Positions 7,738 through 17,899 are shown, numbered from the stretch's first letter. The stretch is 64,000 nt of DNA from Bombella mellum (GCF_014048465.1 NZ_PDLY01000002.1:1-64000), one strand, 5' to 3'. Notes: a model not told the origin generated them from the letters alone. Made by a program: numbers and translations.

Positions 7738-8991
7738 GTGAACGAGTTGACTTCGAAACATGAGGATGATGCTTCTGCTGTGTCCGTGTGTGATGATAAT
7801 GTTCGAGATAAAGTTCCTTCTAAGGTGGAACGGTACAGGGCATATTTGCCTTCTGGCACCGTATTGAAGGAGAATATATTGGTAGGGGTGAGGTGCTTTT
7901 CTAGGGGATGGGTATTTTTTACAGTTGTAGTTCTTCCTACTCTTATTATGGCCTTTTATTTATTATTTATTGCGGCTCCTCAATATGTTTCTGAAACGCA
8001 TTTTTTGGTGCGTGGAAAATCGATGAATAGTTCTGCGTTAGGTGGCATGAGTAGTTTGTTGGAGGGTGGTCATGGCGGCTCACAAGATACATATGCTGTA
8101 CAGGATTATATGATATCTCGTGATGCTTTGAGGATGCTTGTTCAGCAAGTTAATATAAAAGCCATATTCAATAGGCCGTACGCGGATTTTTATGCCAAAT
8201 TTCCTTCTTTTTTTACAAGAAACGATTTTGAGAGTTTTTACAATTTCTATCAAAATCACATAAAGGCACAGCTTGACGCAGAGACCGGTATATCTCATTT
8301 GACGGTACGGAGCTTCTCAGCGGAAGACTCTCAGCATATTGCTCAGGCACTGCTTTCTGCTGGTGAAAGGCTTGTCAATGAAATGAATGACAGGCAGCGT
8401 TATAATACGCTGCATGCTGCACAGATAGAGTTGATTGATACGTTAAAGGAGCTTCATGATACGGAAATGAAGCTGGCTTCATACAGATATACGAATGAAA
8501 TTATTGACCCCATGAAGCAGGCAATTCCTTTGATGGGAACTGAGCTATCATTGGAGACGACTCTTTCGATGATAGAAGCTGAAAAGAAGCAGCTTGATAT
8601 TACGACGCCTAGCAGTCCTTTGCGGAAAGTTTATGAGCAGCGTATTGCTTCAATCAAAGCGCAGATGCAAAAAACTCAGTCTCATATAACGGGGAAGGGG
8701 ATGGGAACGCCTTCTTTGATCCCTAAGCTATTAGGATATGATGAGTTAACGATCAGGAAATCTATTATTGAAAAGAAAATTGTTGCAGAAACAAATGCTT
8801 TAGAAATGGCCAAGGCACAAGCTGATCGACAAATGTTATATGTAACAGTAGTTGCTCAACCAAACCTGCCTGATTACCCTGTTTATCCCAGAAATATTGT
8901 TTTTCTTTTAATAACATTCTTTACAGCATTGGGCATCTATATAACGGGAAAACTGCTTGTATCTGGGGCACGTGAACATGCGTTACAATGA
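7738..8991 (+). CDS. kpsE: Capsule polysaccharide export inner-membrane protein (KpsE/CtrB type)
   Basis: About 418 residues from GTG 7738, which has AGGAAG six nt upstream; an ATG at 7642 would add 32 residues that look poorly coding. One transmembrane helix lies near residue 55 (FTVVVLPTLIMAFYLLF), followed by a periplasmic segment starting YVSETHFLVRG. A long coiled-coil region runs through the middle, with many Gln/Glu/Lys around IELIDTLKELHDTEMKL and MIEAEKKQLD. A second helix near the C-terminus (IVFLLITFFTALGIYITG) is followed by a short tail. This is the polysaccharide co-polymerase type that bridges the ABC transporter and the OPX channel. It overlaps the next gene by 14 nt. Confidence 0.87.
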   Translation: MNELTSKHEDDASAVSVCDDNVRDKVPSKVERYRAYLPSGTVLKENILVGVRCFSRGWVFFTVVVLPTLIMAFYLLFIAAPQYVSETHFLVRGKSMNSSALGGMSSLLEGGHGGSQDTYAVQDYMISRDALRMLVQQVNIKAIFNRPYADFYAKFPSFFTRNDFESFYNFYQNHIKAQLDAETGISHLTVRSFSAEDSQHIAQALLSAGERLVNEMNDRQRYNTLHAAQIELIDTLKELHDTEMKLASYRYTNEIIDPMKQAIPLMGTELSLETTLSMIEAEKKQLDITTPSSPLRKVYEQRIASIKAQMQKTQSHITGKGMGTPSLIPKLLGYDELTIRKSIIEKKIVAETNALEMAKAQADRQMLYVTVVAQPNLPDYPVYPRNIVFLLITFFTALGIYITGKLLVSGAREHALQ

Positions 8992-9823
8992 TTCTTCTGG
9001 TTTGATAATGAATCGTAGAAGTGCTGCTCGACATCAATTTCCTTCTTTGTGGCAAGCTTTTCTCGCGCAAGGGCGTGTAATTTTTGCTCTGATAATGAGA
9101 GAAATACATACACGGTATGGAAGAGAAAATATTGGTTTTTTGTGGGTGATAGGCGAGCCGATTCTGTTTTGTGCAGGCGTTGCTATTGTGTGGACTGCTA
9201 TTAGACCTTCTTATGAACATGGTGTTCAGATGACCGCAATGGTTGTAACGGGGTATGTTCCTTTGACCATGTGGAGGCATACGATGGGACGTGCGGTGAA
9301 AGCTTATGAGGTTAATTCTAGTCTGCTTTTTCATCAGCTTGTGACGCCATTGGATATTATTTTGGCTCGAACTATTTTGGAAGTTGTTGGGACGATTTTG
9401 GCGGGTGCTATTGTTCTAGGTGGTGCAGTAGGTTTTGGCTATATGAAAGCACCGGCTGATTGGGGGCTTGTCTATGGAGGGATGGGCTTTATTACTTTTT
9501 TCTGTGTTGGCTTCTCTCTTGTGATTGCAGCACTTACAGAATTGTCTGACCTGTTGGAAAAGGCTATGGGGATTATATCTTATCTATCTATACCTTGGAC
9601 GGGTACTTTTTTTATGATTGATTGGATGCCTGCACATTATCGCTGGATATTAGAGGATACTTCTCCTATGGCTAATTCTATCGAGATGATAAGAGCTGGC
9701 GTATTTGGTTTGGATGTAGTTCCGCATTACTCTATTTTTTTTCTTTTTGTTTCGTGTATGCTTTTATTAATAATAGGTTTGTACATGACGAAAAGAATAA
9801 GGCCATATATCAAATTGTCTTGA
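8978..9823 (+). CDS. kpsM: Capsule polysaccharide ABC transporter permease (KpsM type)
   Basis: 281 residues from ATG 8978, inside the end of the kpsE-like gene. It is an ABC-2 type permease with six predicted membrane segments. The N-terminal LIMREIHTRYGRENIGFLWVIGEP is the characteristic KpsM/CtrC amphipathic stretch before the first helix. It moves the lipid-linked capsule polymer across the inner membrane, powered by the KpsT-like ATPase encoded 9 bp downstream. Confidence 0.9.
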   Translation: MRYNDSSGLIMNRRSAARHQFPSLWQAFLAQGRVIFALIMREIHTRYGRENIGFLWVIGEPILFCAGVAIVWTAIRPSYEHGVQMTAMVVTGYVPLTMWRHTMGRAVKAYEVNSSLLFHQLVTPLDIILARTILEVVGTILAGAIVLGGAVGFGYMKAPADWGLVYGGMGFITFFCVGFSLVIAALTELSDLLEKAMGIISYLSIPWTGTFFMIDWMPAHYRWILEDTSPMANSIEMIRAGVFGLDVVPHYSIFFLFVSCMLLLIIGLYMTKRIRPYIKLS

Positions 9824-9832
9824 GGATTAAAT

Positions 9833-10486
9833 ATGTTGGCGTTGGAATGTAAGAAGCTGAGCAAAGTTTATCACGTAGGTAAGACGAGGCGTGTTGTTTT
9901 AGATGAGGTAGATTTACAAGTGGAGATGGGGAAAAAGTTAGCTATTTTGGGAAGGAATGGAGCCGGTAAGTCAACTCTCATCAAGATGTTGGGTGGTGTG
10001 GAATATCCTACTGCTGGAGTTATTAAAAAGAATGTAACAGTTTCGTGGCCACTAGCTTTTGGAGGGGCCTTTCAGGGAAGTCTGTCGGGGCATGATAACT
10101 TAAAATTTGTATGTCGCATCTACGATCTAGATTATAAGGATACATTGACATATGTAGAAGATTTTGCCCAGTTGGGAAGACAATTCTATGATCCAGTGAA
10201 AACTTATTCTTCTGGAATGCATGCACGTTTGGCTTTTGCGCTTTCTTTAGCTATAGAATTTGATTGTTATTTAATAGATGAAGTGATTATGGTTGGGGAC
10301 GCTCGATTTATTCAGAGGTGTGAAGATGAGTTATTTAATAAAAGGGGTGACAGGACACTGATTGTTGTTTCACACAACATGGATTTTTTAAGGAATTTCT
10401 GTGATGAAGCAGTATTAATTCATGACAAGAAAATACATAGATGTAATTCTTTAGATGAAGGAATTGATAGGTACTATTCATTATAG
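9833..10486 (+). CDS. kpsT: Capsule polysaccharide ABC transporter ATPase (KpsT type)
   Basis: 217 residues. Walker A is GRNGAGKST (~40), the signature is YSSGMHARLAFALSLA (~123), and Walker B is CYLIDEVIMVGD (~143), with a switch His in VVSHNMDFL. The short length and the YSSGM signature are typical of KpsT/CtrD/Wzt-N type polysaccharide exporters without a C-terminal substrate-binding domain. Last gene of the kpsE-kpsM-kpsT operon; it faces a converging glycosyltransferase gene 5 bp away. Confidence 0.92.
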   Translation: MLALECKKLSKVYHVGKTRRVVLDEVDLQVEMGKKLAILGRNGAGKSTLIKMLGGVEYPTAGVIKKNVTVSWPLAFGGAFQGSLSGHDNLKFVCRIYDLDYKDTLTYVEDFAQLGRQFYDPVKTYSSGMHARLAFALSLAIEFDCYLIDEVIMVGDARFIQRCEDELFNKRGDRTLIVVSHNMDFLRNFCDEAVLIHDKKIHRCNSLDEGIDRYYSL

Positions 10487-10491
10487 CCATC

Positions 10492-11832
10492 CTATTTTTT
10501 GAATTTCAAATCAACATATTTTAACCAAGTGAATGGAATATTAAATTCATTTACTCTCTTCTGTTTTGGAAAAAATAACCTATTCACATGGTAGGATATT
10601 TTTCTTCTTTTTGAAAGAAGATCATCATAAATGCACAGTAAAGTCTGACTCTGGCGTTCATATGTGATTTTTTGAACAGCTTCATGAGCATTTTTTGATA
10701 TTTCTGCTCGGTGCGACGGATCATGGAGAAGTTTTTCTAATTTAGAAGTAAGTTCTTGGTAAGAGCCAGGAGTAAACGTCACGCCTCTATTTTCTTTTAG
10801 AAGTTCTGGAATTCCACCTATATTGGAAGCAATGACGGCACAGGAGGAAGCCATAGCTTCCATAATGGAAACAGGTTGGTTTTCAGCCCATAAGGAAGGT
10901 AGGACAAGTATATGTGTTTTTCTATAGAAATAAGGCATCTGATGCGAAGGGACTCTACCTAAGAAATTTATTTGTGCATTTATATTATTTATTTGGCAGT
11001 ATTTTTCTAACTCCTCTTTCTGGGGTCCTTCTCCTATTATAAATACTATTATAGGCTTGTTTGTCTTGATATTTTGTAGAGCTTTTAGGAGTATAATCGC
11101 TCCTTTATGATATCCTAGATACCCAACAAAGCTAATGATAGTTTTCTTACTTCCTTTGAGAGTATTACTGATAAATAGAGGGTTGACTCCATTTTGGAGA
11201 TGGGAGATTTTATTTTCAGGAAGACCATTTTTTATATATTCTTTTTTAAGAAAGGAGCTTGGAGATATGAAATGATCTATGTGGAGAAAAGAAAATTTAA
11301 TAAAATCATTTCTAAACTTGTTATGTCTATATTTTTTGTTGTCCCCATATTCATGTTTAAGGCATGTCAAGCACTTATTTCTATTAACACAGATATTATT
11401 ATCTATATATATTGCAGTATTTCTCAGGCAGAATCCCCAAAAATCATGAAGGGTACATATAGTTTTGATATTTTTTTCTTTGGCAATAATCGGTAATTTG
11501 AGCGATAGACCCATTATGTTATGGAAATGCACAATATCTGGAGAGAAATCATCTAAGATATGATTGAAAAATAAATCAACGGGATCATGAAAAAAATTTA
11601 TATATTCTGGGCTAAAATCTTTTGCATGGAGACCTATTGAAAAAATATCTATTCCTTCGTGTTTGAAGTGTCTCATTTTATATCGATCATTCTGATTCGG
11701 AAGAATTTCTCCTGTAAATACGCGCACTTTATGACCTAAAGCTAAAAATATTTTTGCTTGTTCATGCGCAACAAGCTCAGCTCCTCCAATAAAATTAGGA
11801 GGATATGCATTAGAACAGATTAAGATACGCAT
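10492..11832 (-). CDS. Glycosyltransferase, GT4 family
   Basis: 446 residues with a GT-B fold pattern. The N-terminal domain begins RILICSNAYPPNFIGGAELVAHEQAK, and the acceptor side contains DIVHFHNIMGLSLKLP. The C-terminal nucleotide-sugar domain has ISFVGYLGYHKGAIILLKAL, VFIIGEGPQKEEL, and the donor-binding ILVLPSLWAENQPVSIMEAMA with the E-x7-E-like element. Probably adds one sugar to the capsule repeat on the cytoplasmic face; donor and acceptor cannot be told. AT-rich codon use like the rest of the locus. Its start is 5 bp from the end of galE, so the two are likely co-transcribed. Confidence 0.85.
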   Translation of the reverse strand: MRILICSNAYPPNFIGGAELVAHEQAKIFLALGHKVRVFTGEILPNQNDRYKMRHFKHEGIDIFSIGLHAKDFSPEYINFFHDPVDLFFNHILDDFSPDIVHFHNIMGLSLKLPIIAKEKNIKTICTLHDFWGFCLRNTAIYIDNNICVNRNKCLTCLKHEYGDNKKYRHNKFRNDFIKFSFLHIDHFISPSSFLKKEYIKNGLPENKISHLQNGVNPLFISNTLKGSKKTIISFVGYLGYHKGAIILLKALQNIKTNKPIIVFIIGEGPQKEELEKYCQINNINAQINFLGRVPSHQMPYFYRKTHILVLPSLWAENQPVSIMEAMASSCAVIASNIGGIPELLKENRGVTFTPGSYQELTSKLEKLLHDPSHRAEISKNAHEAVQKITYERQSQTLLCIYDDLLSKRRKISYHVNRLFFPKQKRVNEFNIPFTWLKYVDLKFKK

Positions 11833-11837
11833 TCTCG

Positions 11838-12830
11838 TTAGGGGGACCTGTAACCATCAGGATGTTTCTCACGCCATGTGAAAGCTGTGCGAACAATCTC
11901 ATCTATATCAGAAAAACGTGGCGTCCAACCTGTTTCTTTTTTTATTTCTGTGGAATCTGCTATCAAAATGGGTGGATCGCCAAGACGTCGTTCAGCGGGA
12001 ATCCAAGGGACTTTTCTACCAGAAACACGCTCAACACTTTTTATAATTTCTAGGTTACTGAAGCCCCTCCCATTTCCTAGGTTGTAGGTGACAGATCTGT
12101 TATTAATCTGAGAGATAGCACGAAGATGGGCATCGGCCAGATCACTAACATGAATGTAATCTCTTATACAACTACCGTCTGGGGTAGGATAATCTGTTCC
12201 AAAAAGCCGTAAAGGAGGTCGCCGTCCCAAAGCAGCATCAATAGCTATGGGTAAAAGATGAGTTTCCGGTTGGTGATCCTCTCCTAACCGTCCCAGAGGA
12301 TCGGCCCCTGCAGCATTGAAATAACGGAGAGATGCATACCGAAGGTTGTGTATTTTTTCTGCCCATTTTAAAGTTTTTTCAACAAAGAATTTACTTTCCC
12401 CATATGGAGAAGCTGGATTGATGGGAGAATCACTTTTTATGGGAGAAGGAGAAGGATGTGTATTATCAAAAAGAGCAGCCGTAGATGAAAAGATAATTTT
12501 CTTTATATTGTTCGCAACGCATGCTTCAATCAAATTAATCGAAGTTATCAAGTTTTGTTTTAGGTAGTAATAGGGGTGAGTGACTGACTCGCCTACTAGA
12601 GATAAAGCAGCGAAATGAAGTGCGACATCCCATTTTCCCCGAGTCAGAAAATTGTTGAGTCGATCTCGTTCTATCAGATCGAGCCTCTCGAAAGAGGCTC
12701 CCTTCGGGATAGCCTCAATGTGACCTGTGCTTAGATTATCTAGCACGGTAACTTTATGGCCCGAATCAATCAATGCTTGGGCCACGTGACTGCCAATATA
12801 CCCAGCACCACCAGTAACTAAACAACGCAT
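11838..12830 (-). CDS. galE: UDP-glucose 4-epimerase
   Basis: 330 residues, extended SDR family. The NAD site GGAGYIGSH is at residues 7-15, VLDNLSTGH follows, and the catalytic pair is in SPYGESKFF (Tyr-x3-Lys). YNLGNGRGFSNLEII near the C-terminus is typical of GalE. It interconverts UDP-glucose and UDP-galactose and would supply UDP-Gal (or UDP-GalNAc) to the neighbouring glycosyltransferases. Thirteen bp separate it from the large transferase upstream. Confidence 0.93.
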   Translation of the reverse strand: MRCLVTGGAGYIGSHVAQALIDSGHKVTVLDNLSTGHIEAIPKGASFERLDLIERDRLNNFLTRGKWDVALHFAALSLVGESVTHPYYYLKQNLITSINLIEACVANNIKKIIFSSTAALFDNTHPSPSPIKSDSPINPASPYGESKFFVEKTLKWAEKIHNLRYASLRYFNAAGADPLGRLGEDHQPETHLLPIAIDAALGRRPPLRLFGTDYPTPDGSCIRDYIHVSDLADAHLRAISQINNRSVTYNLGNGRGFSNLEIIKSVERVSGRKVPWIPAERRLGDPPILIADSTEIKKETGWTPRFSDIDEIVRTAFTWREKHPDGYRSP

Positions 12831-12843
12831 ACTAGTAACTCTC

Positions 12844-15273
12844 TCAATGCCATTGGGAAAAAATTTTACGTTTCAAGCCTATGAAACGTATGGCTTTGTA
12901 ATACTCCTTTGGAAGGTGCTTATTTTTATTCTTAAATTCTTGCGAATGCATAATATCAGAGATTATTACATACTTATCACGATCACTTCTCAATTTTTTT
13001 GCATAAAAATTGAGGCCTTCCTCATCGGGTCTGCGACCTAACAGGGTGCCATATGCGCCTTGAACAAATTCATTTCCTTCCAAATTTAAAAGATCGCAAA
13101 ATCTTAAATTTTCTTTTAGAGGCTGAAATGGATCTGTATTTAATGATTCTTCTTTTCCGTTCCAGCGACCATGTATCATATTTGCGTATTTACCCAGTAG
13201 CTCTATTAACTCACCTTCGAGAAGAGTAGATTTTGCAGATCTATTTATACAAGTCCGATCAATAACCTGTTCACGGGAGAAATTTTCAGACCCTAGGTTA
13301 AGATATGTTCTGGATGTATTGCGAACTCGATAATGTTGCGTCACGAAGGGGATAGTTTCCCCTCTATAGCCTTCGATTGCTAGTTTGCAGTTAAACTGCC
13401 AATCTTCAAAATGTAAACGCAGCTCATCATCGAATCCACCTGCCTCTTCAAAAGTACTTCTTCTGATCAGAATGGCACTATGTGTGTAATTTTCATCTAG
13501 CGCAGTCATGATGCTGGAATCGCGCGGCATCCATATATGATTCCGGTAGCCGTAGTTGTCTTGAATTCCATATGTAAAATCAACGCAAAGGTTACGCTCC
13601 AAGTAAATTTTAGATACTAAGAAACCGGTTCTGTTCAATGCATCATCAGAATCAATAAATTGTATGAGAGGATTTTTTCCCAGTTGACTCCCAGTATTCC
13701 GAGCGACAGAAGGGCCTGAATTTTTTTGTAAGGTCTTAACAGTGACACATGACCTCATTTTTTCTGGGAAAACATTTTCGACTATTTTATGGAGTGCTTG
13801 TGTCTCTTCCTTACGTGAGGCATCATCTACGATAAATATTTTATCACCTTGCTGTAGTATTTTTTTTATATTAGAAAGGCATTCGAAAAGATATTCTGAA
13901 TCGTTGTAGTAAGGAATTACAAAATCAACATTCAATTTTTGCAAGATGGAGTTATTTATGCGTTTCTTAGAAGAAAGAGAAACATATTCACTAACGAGAT
14001 TCTTGTTATTATATTGTGCCATCGTGTCATAGAGACGAGGCCTGTCGTTACATTGGCGGATTGAACAAAAGAATTTTTTCACATCATGCTCAAAATTTTT
14101 CTGATAATTGAACACGTGTATCCCGGGAAGATCACGGGAAATGTAAGGCATTCCTCCGGCTGAACTTATAAGGACTGGGTTTGGAGTGTGCAGGATTTCT
14201 AGTAGGGCGTTAGGATAGTTTTCAAAAATGGAAGGAAAAATAAAGCCATTTACGTTCTTGGTTGCTTCATGAAGTTCTTGCTGTGACATGTAACCATGAA
14301 TGACAATACGCCCTCTAAGGGAATCATTCTGTTGCAATCGAAGTATCTGTTTTTGAACGGAATTATAGTATTGATCTGTACAATCTGCTCCAAATAATTC
14401 AAATACTATATCAAGGTCTTCGATGATTGATAGAAGTTGAGGAGATTGTGAAATCTTTTCTAAGAAAAATAAAATACCCTTTCTTATTTCCATTCTACCA
14501 ACATAGGCTATCCGTATGTGTTTTTCAGTCCGATTGTTGCTAACAGTCGTTTTTGAGGCAGCTTCTATTTTAGATATGGGGTAAGGATGCTCAATATGAC
14601 GGGATTTTGAGCGGATATCAACGCCGAAGCGATTACATTCGAGTTGCACTCGATCAAGCATGGCTGGTGCGCCATAAAGGACAATATCTGCATGTTCGTA
14701 GCAAAATAGTTCACGAGACATGCGCGTGAAACGGTTTAAATCATAATGACGCCCAGGAAGGCAATTGTCCCGGAATAACATGAGTTCAGGGGAGTGCAAT
14801 CTGACGGCTACTGTATCGATTTTCACCAAGCCAGCGCGATGCATCTTTAGAGGGTAGTAAGCCTCAACAGCATAATCAGAAAATTCAAATAAACCGAAAC
14901 TATGTCCTTGAAGAGACAAGCTTAAAAGATAATGAGAAAGATTCCAACTATACCAATCGTGTTCATTGCCAACCCGTTCTGCGCGCTTGTGATATATCTG
15001 CCAGTCATCACCTATTTCAAATACTTTAATGTTAGAGGCTAACTGTCTTTTTATTTCATGAGACATGAATCTGCAAAAAAAAGCAATTTTTTTGTTTTTT
15101 GTAGCCGGTGAGCTGCTAAACAATTCCAGCAGCATGCGCGTATATGTCCCTATCCCTCCCGTAACGAGATCAAGGGGCTCGTAACATGAAATTGCAATAT
15201 CCCAGTGGCATTTTTTATTTTTGTGGATAGGCAACTGCTCGTTGCGGGAAAAATCAAAATCGGTGTAGCTCAT
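12844..15273 (-). CDS. Fused GT4-GT2 glycosyltransferase with C-terminal DUF4214 domain
   Basis: 809 residues with three modules. Residues ~25-435 form a GT4-type GT-B domain (YTRMLLELF; IAYVGRMEIRKGILFFLEK; GFIFPSIFENYPNALLEIL). Residues ~450-680 form a GT2-type GT-A domain, starting VDFVIPYYNDSEYLFECL, with ARNTGSQLG and the DSDD metal-binding motif. The last ~80 residues resemble DUF4214 (FVQGAYGTLLGRRPDEEGLNFYAKKL), a helical module often appended to polysaccharide enzymes. One protein could thus add two different sugars in succession. It is the first gene of a minus-strand group with galE and the GT4 gene. Confidence 0.85.
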   Translation of the reverse strand: MSYTDFDFSRNEQLPIHKNKKCHWDIAISCYEPLDLVTGGIGTYTRMLLELFSSSPATKNKKIAFFCRFMSHEIKRQLASNIKVFEIGDDWQIYHKRAERVGNEHDWYSWNLSHYLLSLSLQGHSFGLFEFSDYAVEAYYPLKMHRAGLVKIDTVAVRLHSPELMLFRDNCLPGRHYDLNRFTRMSRELFCYEHADIVLYGAPAMLDRVQLECNRFGVDIRSKSRHIEHPYPISKIEAASKTTVSNNRTEKHIRIAYVGRMEIRKGILFFLEKISQSPQLLSIIEDLDIVFELFGADCTDQYYNSVQKQILRLQQNDSLRGRIVIHGYMSQQELHEATKNVNGFIFPSIFENYPNALLEILHTPNPVLISSAGGMPYISRDLPGIHVFNYQKNFEHDVKKFFCSIRQCNDRPRLYDTMAQYNNKNLVSEYVSLSSKKRINNSILQKLNVDFVIPYYNDSEYLFECLSNIKKILQQGDKIFIVDDASRKEETQALHKIVENVFPEKMRSCVTVKTLQKNSGPSVARNTGSQLGKNPLIQFIDSDDALNRTGFLVSKIYLERNLCVDFTYGIQDNYGYRNHIWMPRDSSIMTALDENYTHSAILIRRSTFEEAGGFDDELRLHFEDWQFNCKLAIEGYRGETIPFVTQHYRVRNTSRTYLNLGSENFSREQVIDRTCINRSAKSTLLEGELIELLGKYANMIHGRWNGKEESLNTDPFQPLKENLRFCDLLNLEGNEFVQGAYGTLLGRRPDEEGLNFYAKKLRSDRDKYVIISDIMHSQEFKNKNKHLPKEYYKAIRFIGLKRKIFSQWH

Positions 15274-15431
15274 ATTGGTACCTCGAGCATGAATATCAAG
15301 GAAGGTGACTGGTGATATAGTTTAGCTATAAAATAACTTCAATCGAAAAATCTACCTTTCAGAAAGTTTTTTTGTTGAAGTATGTAAATTTTTTTTTTAT
15401 TAGGATGTCTTTTAAGGTTGGAGGGTTTCAC

Positions 15432-16676
15432 ATGGCAATATCAGTTCGTGTGCTTGGGTTAATTCTTTATGATGTTTTATATTCAAAAAAGAGACGTGTT
15501 CGTAGGGTTGTTGATAAGGCCTTGTCACAAAGTATTTCAAAAAATAAATATTTGCAGGGAAAGAAAAGGATATTTGTCGATGTGAGTGTTATTATTAGGG
15601 ATGATGCGGGAACAGGTATACAAAGGGTGGTAAAAGAAATTGCTAATTTGCTGAAATTGATGGATAACTCGCAATGGAGCGTTTATTTTGTTTGTGCTTT
15701 TGGTAAAAATCCATATCGCTGTGTTGATTGGATTGGATCTGAGGAGCGTATTGTGTTACCACCATTTGAATCTAAGGGAGGGGATATTTTTTTAGGTCTC
15801 GATTATTCTCTCGATACAGTAAGGCGACATAGAAAGCAGCTTGAAGAATTTCGTCAATCTGGAGGAAGACTTTGGTTTTTAATTCATGACATATTACCTA
15901 TTCGTTTTCCGAAATGGTTTTCTAGGAGAATGGTAGTTCGTTATAAGATATGGCTAGATGTTATTGTTTCTTTATCTGAGGGGTTCTTTTGCAATTCGGA
16001 ATACACCAAGAGTGAATTGAGAAATCTTATTGAAGATAGATATGGCTTATGTGATCGATTTCGTTATTCTGTGATAGATATGGGGTTCTCTTTTAAAAAG
16101 GATGAAAGCATCTTAGTTCCAAGAGAGAGAGTTAATTTTTCATTTGATGAAAATTACATAATCATGGTGGGGACTATTGAACCTAGGAAAGGGCACTTGG
16201 ATATTATAGAGGCATATTCTTCTTATATGAGAGATTTTAAGAGGGGGAATGATTTTAATCTTGTTCTTATAGGGAAAAAGGGATGGAAAGTTGATAATGT
16301 TATATCTTGTTTGGAAAAGAATGAACTTTATAATAAAAAAATATTCTGGTTCTCTGATGTGAAGGATGGAGAGCTCGATTATTTCTATAGGAAATGTAGG
16401 GGGTTGATCATGGCCTCGTATGATGAAGGGTATGGTTTGCCGATTGTAGAGGCTTTAAGTTATGGTAAGCCGGTTCTGGCTCGGAATATACCAGTATTTA
16501 GACCGCATGCCAAAAATGGAGTTGTTTTTTTTGAAAATGTTACTGATAAAACTGTAATAACGGAAAGTATTTCGATATGGTTGAAAGATATAGAAGAGGG
16601 CAAAATAGTTATATCGAAGCCTGAAAGAAATTGGAATGATGCTGTTATGACTATTGTCAACGAGTTTGATCATTGA
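15432..16676 (+). CDS. Glycosyltransferase, GT4 family
   Basis: 414 residues from ATG 15432, chosen because GGAGGG lies 6 nt upstream; the frame extends another 20 codons. The N-terminal part has an unusual RIFVDVSVIIRDDAGTGIQRVVKEI start typical of a GT4 subgroup used in cell-surface glycan synthesis. The C-terminal domain has YIIMVGTIEPRKGHLDIIEAY, LVLIGKKGWKV and GLIMASYDEGYGLPIVEALSYGKPV. The protein at 16670-17899 belongs to the same subgroup and converges with it, ends overlapping by 7 bp. Together they may build one disaccharide of the repeat. Confidence 0.85.
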   Translation: MAISVRVLGLILYDVLYSKKRRVRRVVDKALSQSISKNKYLQGKKRIFVDVSVIIRDDAGTGIQRVVKEIANLLKLMDNSQWSVYFVCAFGKNPYRCVDWIGSEERIVLPPFESKGGDIFLGLDYSLDTVRRHRKQLEEFRQSGGRLWFLIHDILPIRFPKWFSRRMVVRYKIWLDVIVSLSEGFFCNSEYTKSELRNLIEDRYGLCDRFRYSVIDMGFSFKKDESILVPRERVNFSFDENYIIMVGTIEPRKGHLDIIEAYSSYMRDFKRGNDFNLVLIGKKGWKVDNVISCLEKNELYNKKIFWFSDVKDGELDYFYRKCRGLIMASYDEGYGLPIVEALSYGKPVLARNIPVFRPHAKNGVVFFENVTDKTVITESISIWLKDIEEGKIVISKPERNWNDAVMTIVNEFDH

Positions 16677-17899
16677 AATTTTTCATTTGATGTGATGCAC
16701 AGAAAAATGGCGGTTTCTATACTATCGCTCCAAGGGAAAGGCTGCCAATTTTTTAAACTTTCTTTTTGTTTTTTCCAAAGAGGGCCTTTCCTAGCGAAAT
16801 CAGAGATCACTTCTCGCCATTTAAGGGCATCAAGGGGATCTAGATAAAATGGAAGATCTTTACCAACTTCTCGTAATGCAGGAATATCAGAGCAAATACA
16901 TGGAACCGACAAACTTATGGCTTCAGCGAGGGGAAGGCCGTAGCCCTCACTAAAGCTAGGGAAGAGAAGACCGTTAGATTGTTTTAAAAGGGTTACAACA
17001 TCCCTGTCTGATAAGTGACTCTTTTCATGTACTATACCTTGGAGCGCTGGTGATCGTTCTAGGAGGTCAAGAATATTTTCATTTTCCCAGCCACGTTTTC
17101 CAACAAGTACAAGGTGAGGGGTAGATTCTTTCCCGTGATCTTCAATCATCTTACGCCATATATGCAGTAAAAGAAGATGGTTCTTTCGAGGTTCAATTGT
17201 GCTTAGGTAAACAAAATATGGTTTATGAATTTTAATGCTTATATTTTCTTCGTGTGGGATAGGAGTTTTTCTTTCATAAACTCCATGTGGAATACTCCAT
17301 ATAGGGACGTTATGTTTGCTTTCTTTGTCAAGAAGAGAAGATAATGATTTTTTTACATAATTGGTGGGTACAATGACGGCATTAGCAAGTTCTAGAACAG
17401 TATCAATACGTTTTCTGTGACGTAATTTTTCACGTGGGCGTGAGTATTCTGGGTACTCAATAGGTATAATATCATGAACCATAGGAATAAAATATGCACT
17501 ACTATTACGGATGAATTTTTGTATACTATCTCTTCTTGTAAGGTGATGATGCGATAGTAAAAAATAAAAAGATACTTTTTCAATTTTTGGACATATAAAA
17601 TTGATAGAAGATATAATTTTTAGATATACTGATAATCTTTTCGATTTGGAAATACTGGCATGACTGCCAAAGTTCCAGCCCGATAATAAGAGTTGAATGA
17701 AGAATATTGTTTTTTTGCGTGGTAAAAAATTGATTCGACCATAAAAAGTAGCGCTAACAAAATGAGTTTGTTTCTCGTAATGGGTTAGTAGATGTTCTGC
17801 ATAAGCCAGTTCAACGCGATCAATCCCTGTTGGTACGGACTGGCCTGCCCGTGAAAGTAAACGGGAGATATCAAGGATGAAGCAATATTCTTTTTTCAT
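16670..17899 (-). CDS. Glycosyltransferase, GT4 family
   Basis: 409 residues from ATG 17899, four bases after the stop of the kpsS-like gene, with AGAGAG upstream; nine more in-frame codons exist but would overlap kpsS. N-terminal YCFILDISRLLSRAGQSVPTGIDRVELAYAEHL recalls WbcX/mannosyltransferase-type proteins. The donor domain has YFVYLSTIEPRKNHLLLLHIW, HLVLVGKRGWENENILDLL and GLLFPSFSEGYGLPLAEAISLSVPCI. Its tight linkage to kpsS-kpsC suggests co-transcription of chain initiation and first extension steps. Sugar specificity unknown. Confidence 0.85.
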   Translation of the reverse strand: MKKEYCFILDISRLLSRAGQSVPTGIDRVELAYAEHLLTHYEKQTHFVSATFYGRINFLPRKKTIFFIQLLLSGWNFGSHASISKSKRLSVYLKIISSINFICPKIEKVSFYFLLSHHHLTRRDSIQKFIRNSSAYFIPMVHDIIPIEYPEYSRPREKLRHRKRIDTVLELANAVIVPTNYVKKSLSSLLDKESKHNVPIWSIPHGVYERKTPIPHEENISIKIHKPYFVYLSTIEPRKNHLLLLHIWRKMIEDHGKESTPHLVLVGKRGWENENILDLLERSPALQGIVHEKSHLSDRDVVTLLKQSNGLLFPSFSEGYGLPLAEAISLSVPCICSDIPALREVGKDLPFYLDPLDALKWREVISDFARKGPLWKKQKESLKNWQPFPWSDSIETAIFLCITSNEKFQ

